Assembly: GCA_023460575.1 (NCBI GenBank) | Contig: JAEWPQ010000183.1 | Location: 1-33,845 of the forward strand | Direction: 5' to 3' | DNA: 33,845 bases | From: Bacillota bacterium | GTDB lineage: Bacteria > Bacillota > Clostridia > Lachnospirales > Lachnospiraceae | Part shown: one piece after another, positions 15,819 to 23,311 of the stretch | How positions within the stretch are numbered: position 1 is the first letter of the stretch | Layout: the number at the start of each line of letters is the position of its first letter | The notes under the pieces: model-generated | The model's input: the letters and a program-made list of their open reading frames with translations, nothing else | Database searches by the model: none | What the model was told of the DNA's origin: nothing | Position numbers and translations under genes: made by a program

Positions 15819-16472
15819 TTAATTATCCCTATCATCTATAGTCGCTAACACTTGATTTACATCTATATTTAATGGAGTTATTAAACATATATTATTCTTT
15901 AATATAATTTGATAGTTCTCAAATTCATAAACGAACAATTGTTTATCCTTTTTACTTTTTAATTTTTTTATCATATCATCAATACTAATTTTATTTTTTG
16001 ACAAAGCCTCTTTCAATTTAATATGTTCACTATTAAACTTAATAAAAGAAAGGTCCTTGAGATTATATGTGTATACCATATATTCATCTGATTTACATAT
16101 ATATTCTGTACCTATTGTTTTATCTATGGTAAAGCTAGGATATCTGCTTACTCCACTTAAATTATATTGTTGTGAATAAGCAAAAATTAAACCAGCAATT
16201 ATTAAACTTGTACATATAATTCCTGAAAGAAAAAAAATAACGTTTTTTATCTTGTATTTCTTTTTACATTTTTTTAGATAATCAACTTCTTTGATATTCT
16301 TTTGCATCTGACTTTCATTAAAGATTACAGAATCACTTTGTTTTTGATATTCTTTATGGCATTTTTCACAAGATTTTAAGTGTTCTTCTATTTCATTATT
16401 TGACTCAACACTTGTTAATCCTTCTAAATAATTAGGTAACAAATCTTTTACAATATAACAACTTAATTTCAT
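15819..16472 (-). CDS. Zinc-finger anti-sigma factor (copy 2)
   Basis: 217 residues, paralogous to 10704-11483. The N-termini share YIVKDLLPNYLEGLTS-type sequence, with Cys5 and His31-x3-Cys35-x2-Cys38 forming the zinc-binding anti-sigma motif. A membrane span (VIFFLSGIICTSLIIAGLIF) leads to an outer domain of about 120 residues that differs from copy 1, which suggests a different signal. It overlaps the sigma gene by 4 bases. Codon use here is distinctly AT-richer than in copy 1. Confidence 0.87.
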   Translation of the reverse strand: MKLSCYIVKDLLPNYLEGLTSVESNNEIEEHLKSCEKCHKEYQKQSDSVIFNESQMQKNIKEVDYLKKCKKKYKIKNVIFFLSGIICTSLIIAGLIFAYSQQYNLSGVSRYPSFTIDKTIGTEYICKSDEYMVYTYNLKDLSFIKFNSEHIKLKEALSKNKISIDDMIKKLKSKKDKQLFVYEFENYQIILKNNICLITPLNIDVNQVLATIDDRDN

Positions 16473-16957
16473 TTATTCTCTCCTCCCATTAATTTATTTT
16501 TAGCTCTATAATATGTCACTCTAGCCCAAGTTTCAGATTTTCCCATAATTTCGCCTATTTCCATGAAAGATAAGTCACTAGCAAGCCTGAGATAAATGAC
16601 ATCTCGCATTGTTTCATTTAAAAGTTGTATTTTCTTATATAGATATACTTTTTCCTGTCGTTTTATAATTTCATCTTCAGCACTACCATATCGAAGGATT
16701 TCAGATTCGATTTCATCTATATTCATAGAGTTTTCTTTTTTATTCTTTTCTAAATAATGATACCAAACATGTTTTGCAATTTGACAAAGCCAAACAGATG
16801 GTTTGCATTCTCCACGATAATTTTTTATTGATTTCATTGCTTGATAAAAGGTTTCTTGTGTCAATTCTTCGGCTAAATTCTGATTATGAACCATGCTCAT
16901 TAAAAAATAATATACCTGTCTGCCATGTCTTTTATAATATATTTCGATATCTTCCAC
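16469..16957 (-). CDS. ECF-type RNA polymerase sigma factor (copy 2)
   Basis: 162 residues starting with GTG at 16957, seven bases after AAGGAGG. Region 2 (VYYFLMSMVHNQNLAEELTQ, ETFYQAM) and region 4 (LNETMRDVIYLRL, FMEIGEIMGKSETWARV) align closely with copy 1. The DNA-reading helix differs at few positions (GKSETWARVTYYRAK versus GKNENWARTTYYRSK), so the two may read overlapping promoters. Its own promoter candidate matches that of copy 1 in sequence and spacing. Confidence 0.93.
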   Translation of the reverse strand: MEDIEIYYKRHGRQVYYFLMSMVHNQNLAEELTQETFYQAMKSIKNYRGECKPSVWLCQIAKHVWYHYLEKNKKENSMNIDEIESEILRYGSAEDEIIKRQEKVYLYKKIQLLNETMRDVIYLRLASDLSFMEIGEIMGKSETWARVTYYRAKNKLMGGENK

Positions 16958-16980
16958 TTTTTCACCTCCTTATACAGTAA

Positions 16981-17006
16981 GTCAGTAAAAATAATATTTC
17001 GTTACA
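16981..17006 (-). promoter_or_regulatory. Putative ECF autoregulatory promoter (copy 2)
   Basis: Minus strand TTGTAAC-G-AAA with TGTAAC at 17001-17006, 15 bases, CTGAC at 16981-16985. It matches copy 1 in -35 sequence and exact spacing. The -10 is only 24 bases from the start codon, leaving a very short leader that still holds the ribosome site. Confidence 0.45.
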
Positions 17007-17159
17007 ATTTTTTTATATTGTTAATTTTTTATTTCACTGATAATCTTTATGAATCATACATCAATGACATTTATTCATAAATTTTATATATTAACTTTAT
17101 TATGAATAAGCTTTTTTTCAAACGAATAAGTTACACTCTTTCAACATATTGTGGTCTTC

Positions 17160-17254
17160 TATCTTTTGCCAGAAAATAACCTTTACCAAAATGTATCTAC
17201 TTCCGCCAAAACATGCATAATTCCTTACCCCCCTATCTAGGAAAGCAAGGAATT
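17160..17254. mobile_element. Possible insertion-sequence end (relic)
   Basis: The minus strand carries spaced short units: TTTTGGCGGAAGTAGATACA, TTTTGGTAAAGGTTA, TTTTCTGGCAAAAG. Serial repeats of this sort occur at ends of IS21-type elements. Next to it AATTCCTT (17219-17226) is inverted as AAGGAATT (17247-17254). No transposase is present and I assign the family from memory only. Confidence 0.25.
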
Positions 17255-17308
17255 CATCCCACATCATTTATAATCTAACACACCTACATCTTCACTTTAA
17301 AATCTCCT

Positions 17309-17377
17309 CTACGCTTGATTTTTCTTGCCTTTCTTCTCCAGCAACACGACGGTTTCAACATTCCCATAAACGGAAGT
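17309..17377 (-). pseudogene. C-terminal fragment of an RlmD/TrmA-like methyltransferase
   Basis: Open sequence VYGNVETVVLLEKKGKK ending at TAG (17309-17311). The motif NVETVVLL matches the end of the intact RlmD at 21.86 kb (NVETVCLLSRKH) and of other TrmA-fold methyltransferases. Only about 22 codons survive and no upstream catalytic block is found. Confidence 0.35.
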
Positions 17378-17496
17378 TTTATACTACATGGGGGAAGTAT
17401 CTTAATCAACCATCGGTGGGGTAAATCAACTTCTCTTATATGTTTTTATTAATAATAAATTGGCAGCAAATAATCTACCAGCCTTATTGTTAAAAT

Positions 17497-17679
17497 CTAT
17501 ACCTTCTGATATTTCTCAATATCTTGAAGTTCAATAATTTGATCCTGTATATCCCAACAAGAAGCATTTTCAAAATGAAACTCAGCCCACTCATTTGCAG
17601 ACAGTTCCAATATGTTTTCAGCTACTTCTTTATTTCTCATCTTGTCTCCATCACTAAAATATGAAATCTCAAGAGACAT
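17497..17679 (-). CDS. Short acidic protein of unknown function (doubtful)
   Basis: 60 codons, rich in Glu and Asp (VAENILELSANEWAEFHFEN), same strand and 60 bases after the 17740-18144 gene. The best ribosome site, TGAGG, is 13 bases from the ATG, which is long. The protein-like composition makes it a plausible small gene or the tail of a larger one that was lost. No family recognised. Confidence 0.4.
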   Translation of the reverse strand: MSLEISYFSDGDKMRNKEVAENILELSANEWAEFHFENASCWDIQDQIIELQDIEKYQKV

Positions 17680-17739
17680 TTATATTCATTTTCCTCATTT
17701 TGACAGATGCCTATGTATTGTGTTTATAATATTCAATTT

Positions 17740-18144
17740 CTAATCAAAGTAATTTAAATCAAAAAATGCTATCTTATCATACTTAATCTGATAAGTGTCT
17801 AATATGTCCTCAAACGCAAACATTTCTTTATTTTCATATAAAAAATCTTTGAATAAATTTGGAGTCTTCTCTGCATTAGAGTTCTTCAAAACTTTTGTGA
17901 GAAATTTCATCCATTCTTCAATAGGCAAATCATAATGATAATCGTCTGCTTCTTCAAAATGAACTGTAACCCCTACAACACAGTCTTTGCTGTCTGTCCA
18001 GATTACATAATTCACCACAGTTGAAACTTTAATCCGTTCACCATGCTGAAATCCCAGCTTTAACCAATCATCACTATACATATATGGTACCAATCTCCTT
18101 TGCAACTTGGAATTTATATTAAGCCTGACAAATTGTTCGTGCAT
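17740..18144 (-). CDS. Protein of unknown function, overlaps the DUF1835 gene
   Basis: 134 residues from the ATG at 18144 (preceded by GAAAG); the frame opens to a GTG at 18177. It starts inside the end of the DUF1835-like gene in another frame, so translation is probably coupled. Sequence is mixed alpha/beta with aromatic-acidic patches (VTVHFEEADDYHYDLPIEEW; FAFEDILDTYQIKYDKIAFF). No membrane segments, signal peptide or motif that I recognise. Linked function with its neighbour is inferred only from the overlap. Confidence 0.65.
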   Translation of the reverse strand: MHEQFVRLNINSKLQRRLVPYMYSDDWLKLGFQHGERIKVSTVVNYVIWTDSKDCVVGVTVHFEEADDYHYDLPIEEWMKFLTKVLKNSNAEKTPNLFKDFLYENKEMFAFEDILDTYQIKYDKIAFFDLNYFD

Positions 18145-19006
18145 ATTTTCTTTCAGAATCTTCAACCACTCTGACACTTCCAGCTTTTATCATAAATTCA
18201 ATCCTTAAAGCATACCAACAATCACCTATGCCTAATGGATAATAACCCAATATATCACCAATAACTCTTGCTTCCTTGACAGGATTGGATGAAAGACGTC
18301 TTCTAATCAAAAAATCATAAAAATCTTCTGGTACACCTATTAAATTTCCATTAATTACTGCTCTAAGAGGACTATTATCTTCTACTAATTCTGCCCATTG
18401 ATTACTGAACATTCTTATTTCGGACATAGTCATTTTTTTCTCATAGACAAGAAATTGACTGAATTCTTCTGCTGATACTTCACCCCAATTACTATATTTT
18501 GTAATCGTGCTTTTTGCTGTTTGCACGTATTCAGGTAGCTTAACAACAACTATATCATTTGAATAATTCCTTAGTATATTACACAGATAATAAAGTCCGC
18601 ATAAAGAATACGGACTATTACTATACCATATTCGTATTGGTTCGCCGTTCTTTAAAAACACTACAAGTCTATTTAATTCATTAATATACATTTTCCCAGC
18701 CATTCTAAGTTCTTTCAATAGCTCTGGGCTATTATCCCACCCATTTTGAGTATACATAGATAAAATCAAATCCTGCCTATACTGACTATCAATTGATTCT
18801 TTAATATCGCCAATATCCAACATAAAAGCAAGGCAAATCACTTCATCAGAATTGCCTGTAATCCACTCTATTTTCTTTTCATCTAATTGAGGTGGATTTT
18901 CTATATATGAAGTTGGACCATTTATTCTTCCAATAATTGTTGTATTACTACTTTTGGCAACCTTCATTGAGCCAGCTTCACTATCCCCAAATAAAATTTC
19001 TATCAT
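18119..19006 (-). CDS. DUF1835/DUF3658-like domain protein
   Basis: 295 residues. The N-terminus IEILFGDSEAGSMKVA followed by EVICLAFMLDIGDI matches DUF1835, and the C-terminus DCWYALRIEFMIKAGSVRVV-EDS matches DUF3658, two domains usually found together in a cytoplasmic protein of unknown biochemical role in Firmicutes. AGGAG lies 11 bases before the ATG. The final residues overlap the next gene by 26 bases. It lies just downstream of the R1 copy 2 terminator, so its promoter must be close to the start or transcription must read through. Confidence 0.75.
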   Translation of the reverse strand: MIEILFGDSEAGSMKVAKSSNTTIIGRINGPTSYIENPPQLDEKKIEWITGNSDEVICLAFMLDIGDIKESIDSQYRQDLILSMYTQNGWDNSPELLKELRMAGKMYINELNRLVVFLKNGEPIRIWYSNSPYSLCGLYYLCNILRNYSNDIVVVKLPEYVQTAKSTITKYSNWGEVSAEEFSQFLVYEKKMTMSEIRMFSNQWAELVEDNSPLRAVINGNLIGVPEDFYDFLIRRRLSSNPVKEARVIGDILGYYPLGIGDCWYALRIEFMIKAGSVRVVEDSERKYARTICQA

Positions 19007-19038
19007 TAATACATCGTCTCCTGTTTTCCACTGACTTT

Positions 19039-19077
19039 AAAAAGCCGTTTTCTGCTACCAGTATAGCAGGAAACGGC
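19039..19077 (-). terminator. Intrinsic terminator inside R1 copy 2
   Basis: Minus strand GCCGTTTCCTGCTA and TAGCAGAAAACGGC (19044-19057, 19064-19077) form a 14-bp stem with one mismatch, followed by T5 (19039-19043). It follows the stop of the phage tail relic. Confidence 0.7.
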
Positions 19078-19140
19078 AGCTCTATCAACGCAAATCAGAA
19101 TTTATCCATATCCTCTTGAGTTGCCAATGCCGCATACATG
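19049..19140 (-). repeat. R1 repeat, copy 2
   Basis: Ungapped partner of 12839-12930, about 87% identical. It contains the last codons of the tail-chaperone relic, the terminator above and TTGATA-17-TATACT (19083-19088, 19060-19065). Confidence 0.75.
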
Positions 19141-19355
19141 TCATTAATCAGCCCAATGGAAAGCAGGTCCAAGTCCTGCATAGAAAGCCCCAACTGCACA
19201 CACCGCAGAAGGAACAGCGGCGTTGTCATTTCACGCTCTGTTGGGCGAAGTTTTTTTTAGCCTCCACATCCGTCTGCACATTCAATCCCCACAGCTCTAT
19301 CAGCTTCGGAAAAATATCTGCCCATAGGAATATACCGCCGTGGTCTGCATTGCCG
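19095..19355 (-). pseudogene. Phage tail assembly chaperone relic with A8 slippery site
   Basis: The upstream part reads GGIFLWADIFPKLIELWGLN then VQTDVEAKK in one frame. After a run of eight A (plus-strand T8 at 19251-19258) the -1 frame reads LRPTEREMTTPLFLLRCVQL then GLSMQDLDLLSIGLINDMYA and ends DMDKF. This matches Siphovirus tail-chaperone pairs joined by programmed -1 frameshifting. Translation of the first frame stops at SVK. No start codon or upstream phage genes remain next to it, so it is a prophage remnant. Confidence 0.65.
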
Positions 19356-19376
19356 TCCGTTCATTTAAAACCAAAT

Positions 19377-19790
19377 TTATTTATTGGTTTTAGTCTGGCA
19401 CTCGCTACATTCAGCGTCATGAATCGAGATTATACCGCCACAAACAGAACAGGTATACTCTTTCTGCTGTAACTTCATAAACTCCACAAGTCCTATTTCT
19501 TTTGCTGTACTGCTGTTTTTCACAAGACTTGCATTGTAACCAGAGTTATAACTTTTTTCAAGTGATTTGATTTGTTTACATGGGTGTTTTGAACATTCGA
19601 AGCAATAAGAAAATCCCTTTTCTTTGACACAATCTTTAATTTTACATTTCCGGCAATGCTCTGACTTGCCATTGTCGCCATTCAAACAACCAGCACAAGG
19701 TTTCTTATGATAACAATGTTTATAACATACCAAGCAGTTCATTCCACAGGGTGCAAACATTGTAGTCTCAATTTTATCGGGCATTTTCAT
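19377..19790 (-). CDS. Cysteine-rich DUF3795-like protein
   Basis: 137 residues from the ATG at 19790, nine bases after GGGAG; an upstream start at 19829 lacks such a site. The N-terminus (MFAPCGMNCLVCYKHCYHKK) and the paired Cys that follow (CAGC, CRKC, CFECSKHPC) are typical of DUF3795, a metal-binding family of unknown role. A second zinc-ribbon-like C-terminus (YTCSVCGGIISIHDAECSEC) is present. The gene sits between the terminase and tail relics of the prophage remnant, so it was either cargo or inserted later. Confidence 0.8.
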   Translation of the reverse strand: MKMPDKIETTMFAPCGMNCLVCYKHCYHKKPCAGCLNGDNGKSEHCRKCKIKDCVKEKGFSYCFECSKHPCKQIKSLEKSYNSGYNASLVKNSSTAKEIGLVEFMKLQQKEYTCSVCGGIISIHDAECSECQTKTNK

Positions 19791-19913
19791 ACTGTACGGC
19801 TCCCTTTCAAATTTGGGGGTTCTGTTCAATTCTAATACGAACAGCTATTTATCAATGATTAACCCCCTAATAATCTGTTTATTTTCATCCAGTATAACAT
19901 GAGAATCCTCAAA

Positions 19914-20466
19914 TTAAAACACCAGAATCCCTCGTTCATCATACACACTTGCACTCCCTTTTCCTCCATCCCTGATTGCCCTGTCAAGTGCCATGACCGT
20001 TGCCACCGCACCATCAATCTTTTCCGTGGACTTCTCCTTATCCGGTTTGATATTCCCAGCCGGGTCCTGGCGGATAAAGATGTTATCCATCATCCAACGC
20101 AAAACTGGATGTCCGCCATGTGCCAGTTTCTTCTCCAGTGTCAGCTTCATCAATTCCTTGCTGGGCGGTGACATATCCTTGAAACCCTGTCCGAAAGGAA
20201 TCACTGTAAATCCATAATGTATCACATTTCCCTCCGTTGTTTTCAAGAATCCCTACTGCTCCCACACAGCATATGGCACATGGTCCCGGCGTACACGCAG
20301 CCGCATGTTCTCCTCCGGTATCCAGAAATACGGCAGTATAATATATTTTTCTTCTTCTATCCTCGGAGGGAATATCAGGATAAATGCTGTAATATCAGTA
20401 GAGCTGGACAAATCCAGTCCGCCGTAACATACGGTATTTTGAACTTTATAGATAAAGTCAAATAAA
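19914..20466 (-). pseudogene. Phage terminase large subunit relic
   Basis: Minus-strand reading gives VCYGGLDLSSSTDITAFILI, then YFWIPEENMRLRVRRDHVPY, then an in-frame TAG (20253-20255) between VWEQ and GFLKTTEGNVIHYGF. It continues directly into TVIPFGQGFKDMSPPSKELM and ends with HPVLRWMMDNIF and IDGAVATVMALDRAIR. These are the nuclease-domain blocks of a large terminase. In intact relatives, as I recall them, about 35 residues separate HYGF from GFTV, so an internal deletion joined at GF is likely. The N-terminal ATPase half is missing. Confidence 0.8.
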
Positions 20467-20507
20467 AAAATCCCCTGCTGCCTGCTAAATATGCTGACAG
20501 TGGGGAT
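20464..20507 (-). terminator. Intrinsic terminator after the HARE-HTH gene
   Basis: Minus strand ATCCCC (20502-20507) pairs with GGGGAT (20470-20475) and T7 follows. The 26-base loop may fold further. Confidence 0.65.
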
Positions 20508-20542
20508 ATATGAATTGAATTAGAATTGTTACTGTCAGAAAT

Positions 20543-21481
20543 TCAAGACAGGATTCCGCATTTTAAAGCATACTGGCACATCTGCTCTTCTTCGGTGTAG
20601 GTTTCATCATATTTACTCTTAATCTTCCCTACTTTGATATCTTCCATTAAGTCTTCCAGAAATTTCTTAAAATCCGGGTTGCTGTCGACCAGACGGTTAA
20701 TGGTATCCCAGTCAAGGAATTCCTTTTCCTTTGCGGAGAACAAAATCTCACTTTGCATAAAATGCTCTGCATCTAACCGGATTACTCCAATACCGAATGC
20801 ATTGTTTAAACGGCGCATTTCATCCATTAATTCCGGATTCTCCGTAATATGTAATGCCACCAGATAGCCTTCATGCGCCCAACTGGAATTGGATACTGCC
20901 TGGAAATAATACTCCCGGAGATTGGCAAGATTGATGTTGATTTTCATTTCAAAGGAATACAGCTTATAGGGATTTACTTTTAAAATATCAAATAGCTTAA
21001 GGGTATTTGGTGTGTAAGATTCAAAAGGAAAATGTACCCCAACAAGATCCGGGTGCAACCATTTGTTCTTTCCGCTCTTTTCACGCTTGGAAACTTCATG
21101 GTATATTGTTTTAGTTGAGCATTTAAAATGTTCATCGGAATTTACAAAACTGGAAAGCAGGATGTGTAAGTCCCGTTCTGCAAATTTCAACTTCTTTCCT
21201 GACTGCTCCTGCCTGTCCTCATACTCCTGTAATCCTGCTGTTTGACCTTTCAGGAAAAACTTTGCGGGGCGTTTGCTTACCTGATCAAATATAGTATCCT
21301 GGTTATTCTTAATGTCTACATATATTCTGGCTGACAGAGTGCGGATGGGGGTTTTGCCGGAAGATGACAGTTTCTCCAGTAAGCCGTGTCTGCCCGCCGC
21401 TTCCCACATTTCTTCTACTGACAGCGGTATGTTTTCGTGTTCTAATACTTCTTTTGCTAAATCTAAAAAGCTATAACCCAT
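20543..21481 (-). CDS. HARE-HTH domain protein, HrgA/COG2958-like
   Basis: 312 residues. Residues ~1-75 form a HARE-type winged helix (FLDLAKEVLEHENIPLSVEE; PIRTLSARIYVDIKNN). The remainder has the COG2958/HrgA pattern (WLHPDLVGVHFPFESYTPNT; YSFEMKININLANLREYYFQ; WAHEGYLVALHI; GIGVIRLD), which resembles a PD-(D/E)xK-type fold. HrgA of Helicobacter pylori lies in a restriction-modification locus, but no methylase or second nuclease is near here. AAGGGG precedes the ATG and a terminator follows, so it is a single-gene unit. Biochemical role unproven. Confidence 0.78.
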   Translation of the reverse strand: MGYSFLDLAKEVLEHENIPLSVEEMWEAAGRHGLLEKLSSSGKTPIRTLSARIYVDIKNNQDTIFDQVSKRPAKFFLKGQTAGLQEYEDRQEQSGKKLKFAERDLHILLSSFVNSDEHFKCSTKTIYHEVSKREKSGKNKWLHPDLVGVHFPFESYTPNTLKLFDILKVNPYKLYSFEMKININLANLREYYFQAVSNSSWAHEGYLVALHITENPELMDEMRRLNNAFGIGVIRLDAEHFMQSEILFSAKEKEFLDWDTINRLVDSNPDFKKFLEDLMEDIKVGKIKSKYDETYTEEEQMCQYALKCGILS

Positions 21482-21549
21482 AAATTAATTACCCCTTTCG
21501 TATTTCTATATTAATCTATTATTGTAAATATCATGTTTTTGGAAATATT

Positions 21550-21621
21550 GAGAGAATCCTCGATAAGAATATGAGCTGATTAAAAGTACTTTTATTTTAT
21601 ACCTAAGACATACCAATTTCA
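21550..21621 (-). repeat. R3 repeat, copy 2
   Basis: Partner of 13834-13902. Here it lies only 60 bases from R2 copy 2, in the same relative order and orientation as the pair at 13.8 and 15.5 kb. Confidence 0.55.
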
Positions 21622-21680
21622 AGTGTCCTCTCCCAAAAAAGTAATCTATCTGGTTAAATGTTTTATCTTCAAATAAGGAT

Positions 21681-21770
21681 TTCGCTAATTTATATGTACA
21701 TTTCAGCGAAACCCCTATACGTTTTGGCAAAAGCAGTAATTTAAACAATCTGGCATTACCCCATCCTCAT
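21681..21770. repeat. R2 repeat, copy 2
   Basis: TTCGCT (21681-21686) inverted as AGCGAA (21705-21710), then GTTTTGGCAAAAGC and TGGCATTACC-CCATCC-n-CAT as in copy 1. Immediately beyond is a perfect AAAGATAA/TTATCTTT inverted repeat (21772-21779, 21787-21794). No gene between 21482 and 21852; an 80-codon frame across this interval has no ribosome site. Confidence 0.6.
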
Positions 21771-21852
21771 GAAAGATAATATAAATTTATCTTTGCCTAT
21801 ATAATAACACAGTTTCATCTTTCACTTGATATCCCATCAACACCGCATAAAA

Positions 21853-23214
21853 TCAATGTTTCCTCGACAGCAAACAAACGGTTTCAACGTTTGCCGTTGA
21901 AGGAAACATATCCACACAGCACGCCTTAACCACCTCATACCCCCTCATCTGCAGCACTTCCAAATCTCTCACCAGACTAGTCGGCTTACAAGACACATAA
22001 ACCAGCCTGTCCACCCCAAAATCAATAATCTTGCCCAGTGCCTTCGGATGTATCCCATCCCTCGGCGGATCCAGAATAATAAGATCCGGCTTATCTTCCA
22101 GTTCATCAATCACCTTCAAAACATCCCCCGCAATAAATTCGCAGTTATCCAGACCGTTTCTCGCAGCATTCTCTCTGGCTGCTTCCACCGCCTCATCTAC
22201 AATCTCCACACCCACCACTTTTTTCGCAACAGGAGCAATAATCTGGGCGATGGTGCCAGTGCCGCTGTATAAGTCAAAAACCACCTTATTCTTTGTCTCT
22301 CCCACATATCCCCTTGTAGTTTCATACAACACTTCCGCACCAAGCGAATTGGTCTGAAAGAAAGAAAACGGAGAAATCTTAAACTTCAGTCCCAGCAATT
22401 CCTCATAAAAATAATCCTGTCCGTATAAAATATCTGTCCGGTCACTTTTTACCACATCAGCCAGGCTGTCATTTAATGTATGAAGAATTCCAACAATTCT
22501 TCCATTCAGTTTCAGGCTGAGCAGTGCATCAGCAAATGGCTTCAAATCCAGCTCCTCCTGAGTCGTAGTAACAAGATCAACGAGAATCTCTCCTGTTTTT
22601 ACAGCTCTGCGCACCAGAAGATGACGCAGATAGCCGGTATGCTGCATCTTTTTATAAAATCCGGTTCCCAATGCTTCAAAATATTCCTTAGCCGCCTTTA
22701 ATATATCGCAGAAATCAGAATCCACAATCTTGCATTCCGTTGTTGTCACTACATCGTAAAAGCTTCCCCTTTTATGCATTCCCAGGGAAAGAGGACCATC
22801 CTTATATTCATCTCCAAAGGAGAACTCCATCTTATTGCGATATCCATCCGCAATCGGGCTTGGTTTAATTCCTTCAAATATAAAATCTCCTGTCACCGCA
22901 CCGTCTAGCAGGGATTTTACCTGCTGTTCCTTGATTTTTAGCTGCTCTTCGTAAGGAATGGTCTGATAGGTACAACCCCCGCAGATTCCAAAATGCGGGC
23001 ATGGATCGTCTGCATATTCCAGAGGAGAGTTCTCTAAAACTTCAAGAATCCTTCCCTCACATTTCCCCCCTCTTTTTTTATTAATCATAACTTTCACTTT
23101 TTGCCCTGGAAGTGCGTGCTTTACAGCAATCCTTCCTTCTAAAAGCTCTATGAATCCTTTGTCAGGAAAATCAAACCGTCCGATTGTTCCTTCGTATATC
23201 TCACCCTTTTTCAC
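21853..23214 (-). CDS. rlmD: 23S rRNA (uracil-5-)-methyltransferase, RlmD/RlmCD type
   Basis: 453 residues. An N-terminal TRAM domain (EGTIGRFDFPDKGF) is followed by iron-sulfur cysteines CPHFGICGGC (72, 78, 81, the fourth further on). The methyltransferase core has VFDLYSGTGTIAQIIA (SAM binding), LDPPRDGIHPKAL and the nucleophile segment LVYVSCKPTSLVRDL. It methylates C5 of a conserved uridine in 23S rRNA using SAM. Gram-positive members may modify both U747 and U1939, so RlmCD is possible. A short paralogous tail lies at 17.3 kb. Confidence 0.93.
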   Translation of the reverse strand: MKKGEIYEGTIGRFDFPDKGFIELLEGRIAVKHALPGQKVKVMINKKRGGKCEGRILEVLENSPLEYADDPCPHFGICGGCTYQTIPYEEQLKIKEQQVKSLLDGAVTGDFIFEGIKPSPIADGYRNKMEFSFGDEYKDGPLSLGMHKRGSFYDVVTTTECKIVDSDFCDILKAAKEYFEALGTGFYKKMQHTGYLRHLLVRRAVKTGEILVDLVTTTQEELDLKPFADALLSLKLNGRIVGILHTLNDSLADVVKSDRTDILYGQDYFYEELLGLKFKISPFSFFQTNSLGAEVLYETTRGYVGETKNKVVFDLYSGTGTIAQIIAPVAKKVVGVEIVDEAVEAARENAARNGLDNCEFIAGDVLKVIDELEDKPDLIILDPPRDGIHPKALGKIIDFGVDRLVYVSCKPTSLVRDLEVLQMRGYEVVKACCVDMFPSTANVETVCLLSRKH

Positions 23215-23260
23215 GTTTGCTGACTCCTTTTATTCTCTTAATTTTTCTATTCTGTTACGT

Positions 23261-23300
23261 AAAAGAGCGTGTCTCACTTTCTGAGGCACGCTCTCTTTTT
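23261..23300 (-). terminator. Intrinsic terminator, possibly bidirectional
   Basis: AGAGCGTGTCTCA (23264-23276) pairs with TGAGGCACGCTCT (23282-23294) apart from one mismatch. Minus-strand T4 (23261-23264) and plus-strand T5 (23296-23300) flank it. It ends the small membrane gene on the minus strand. Confidence 0.75.
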
Positions 23301-23311
23301 AATGCCAGATT

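Noticed and set aside
12850..19065. R1 as a dedicated promoter repeat
   Set aside because: TTGATA-17-TATACT is well spaced, but in copy 2 the -10 lies in the loop of an intact terminator, so the promoter reading is only an alternative.
21506..21748. 80-codon minus-strand frame between the HARE-HTH gene and rlmD
   Set aside because: No ribosome site and fully explained by the R2/R3 repeats; kept only as possible decayed coding sequence.
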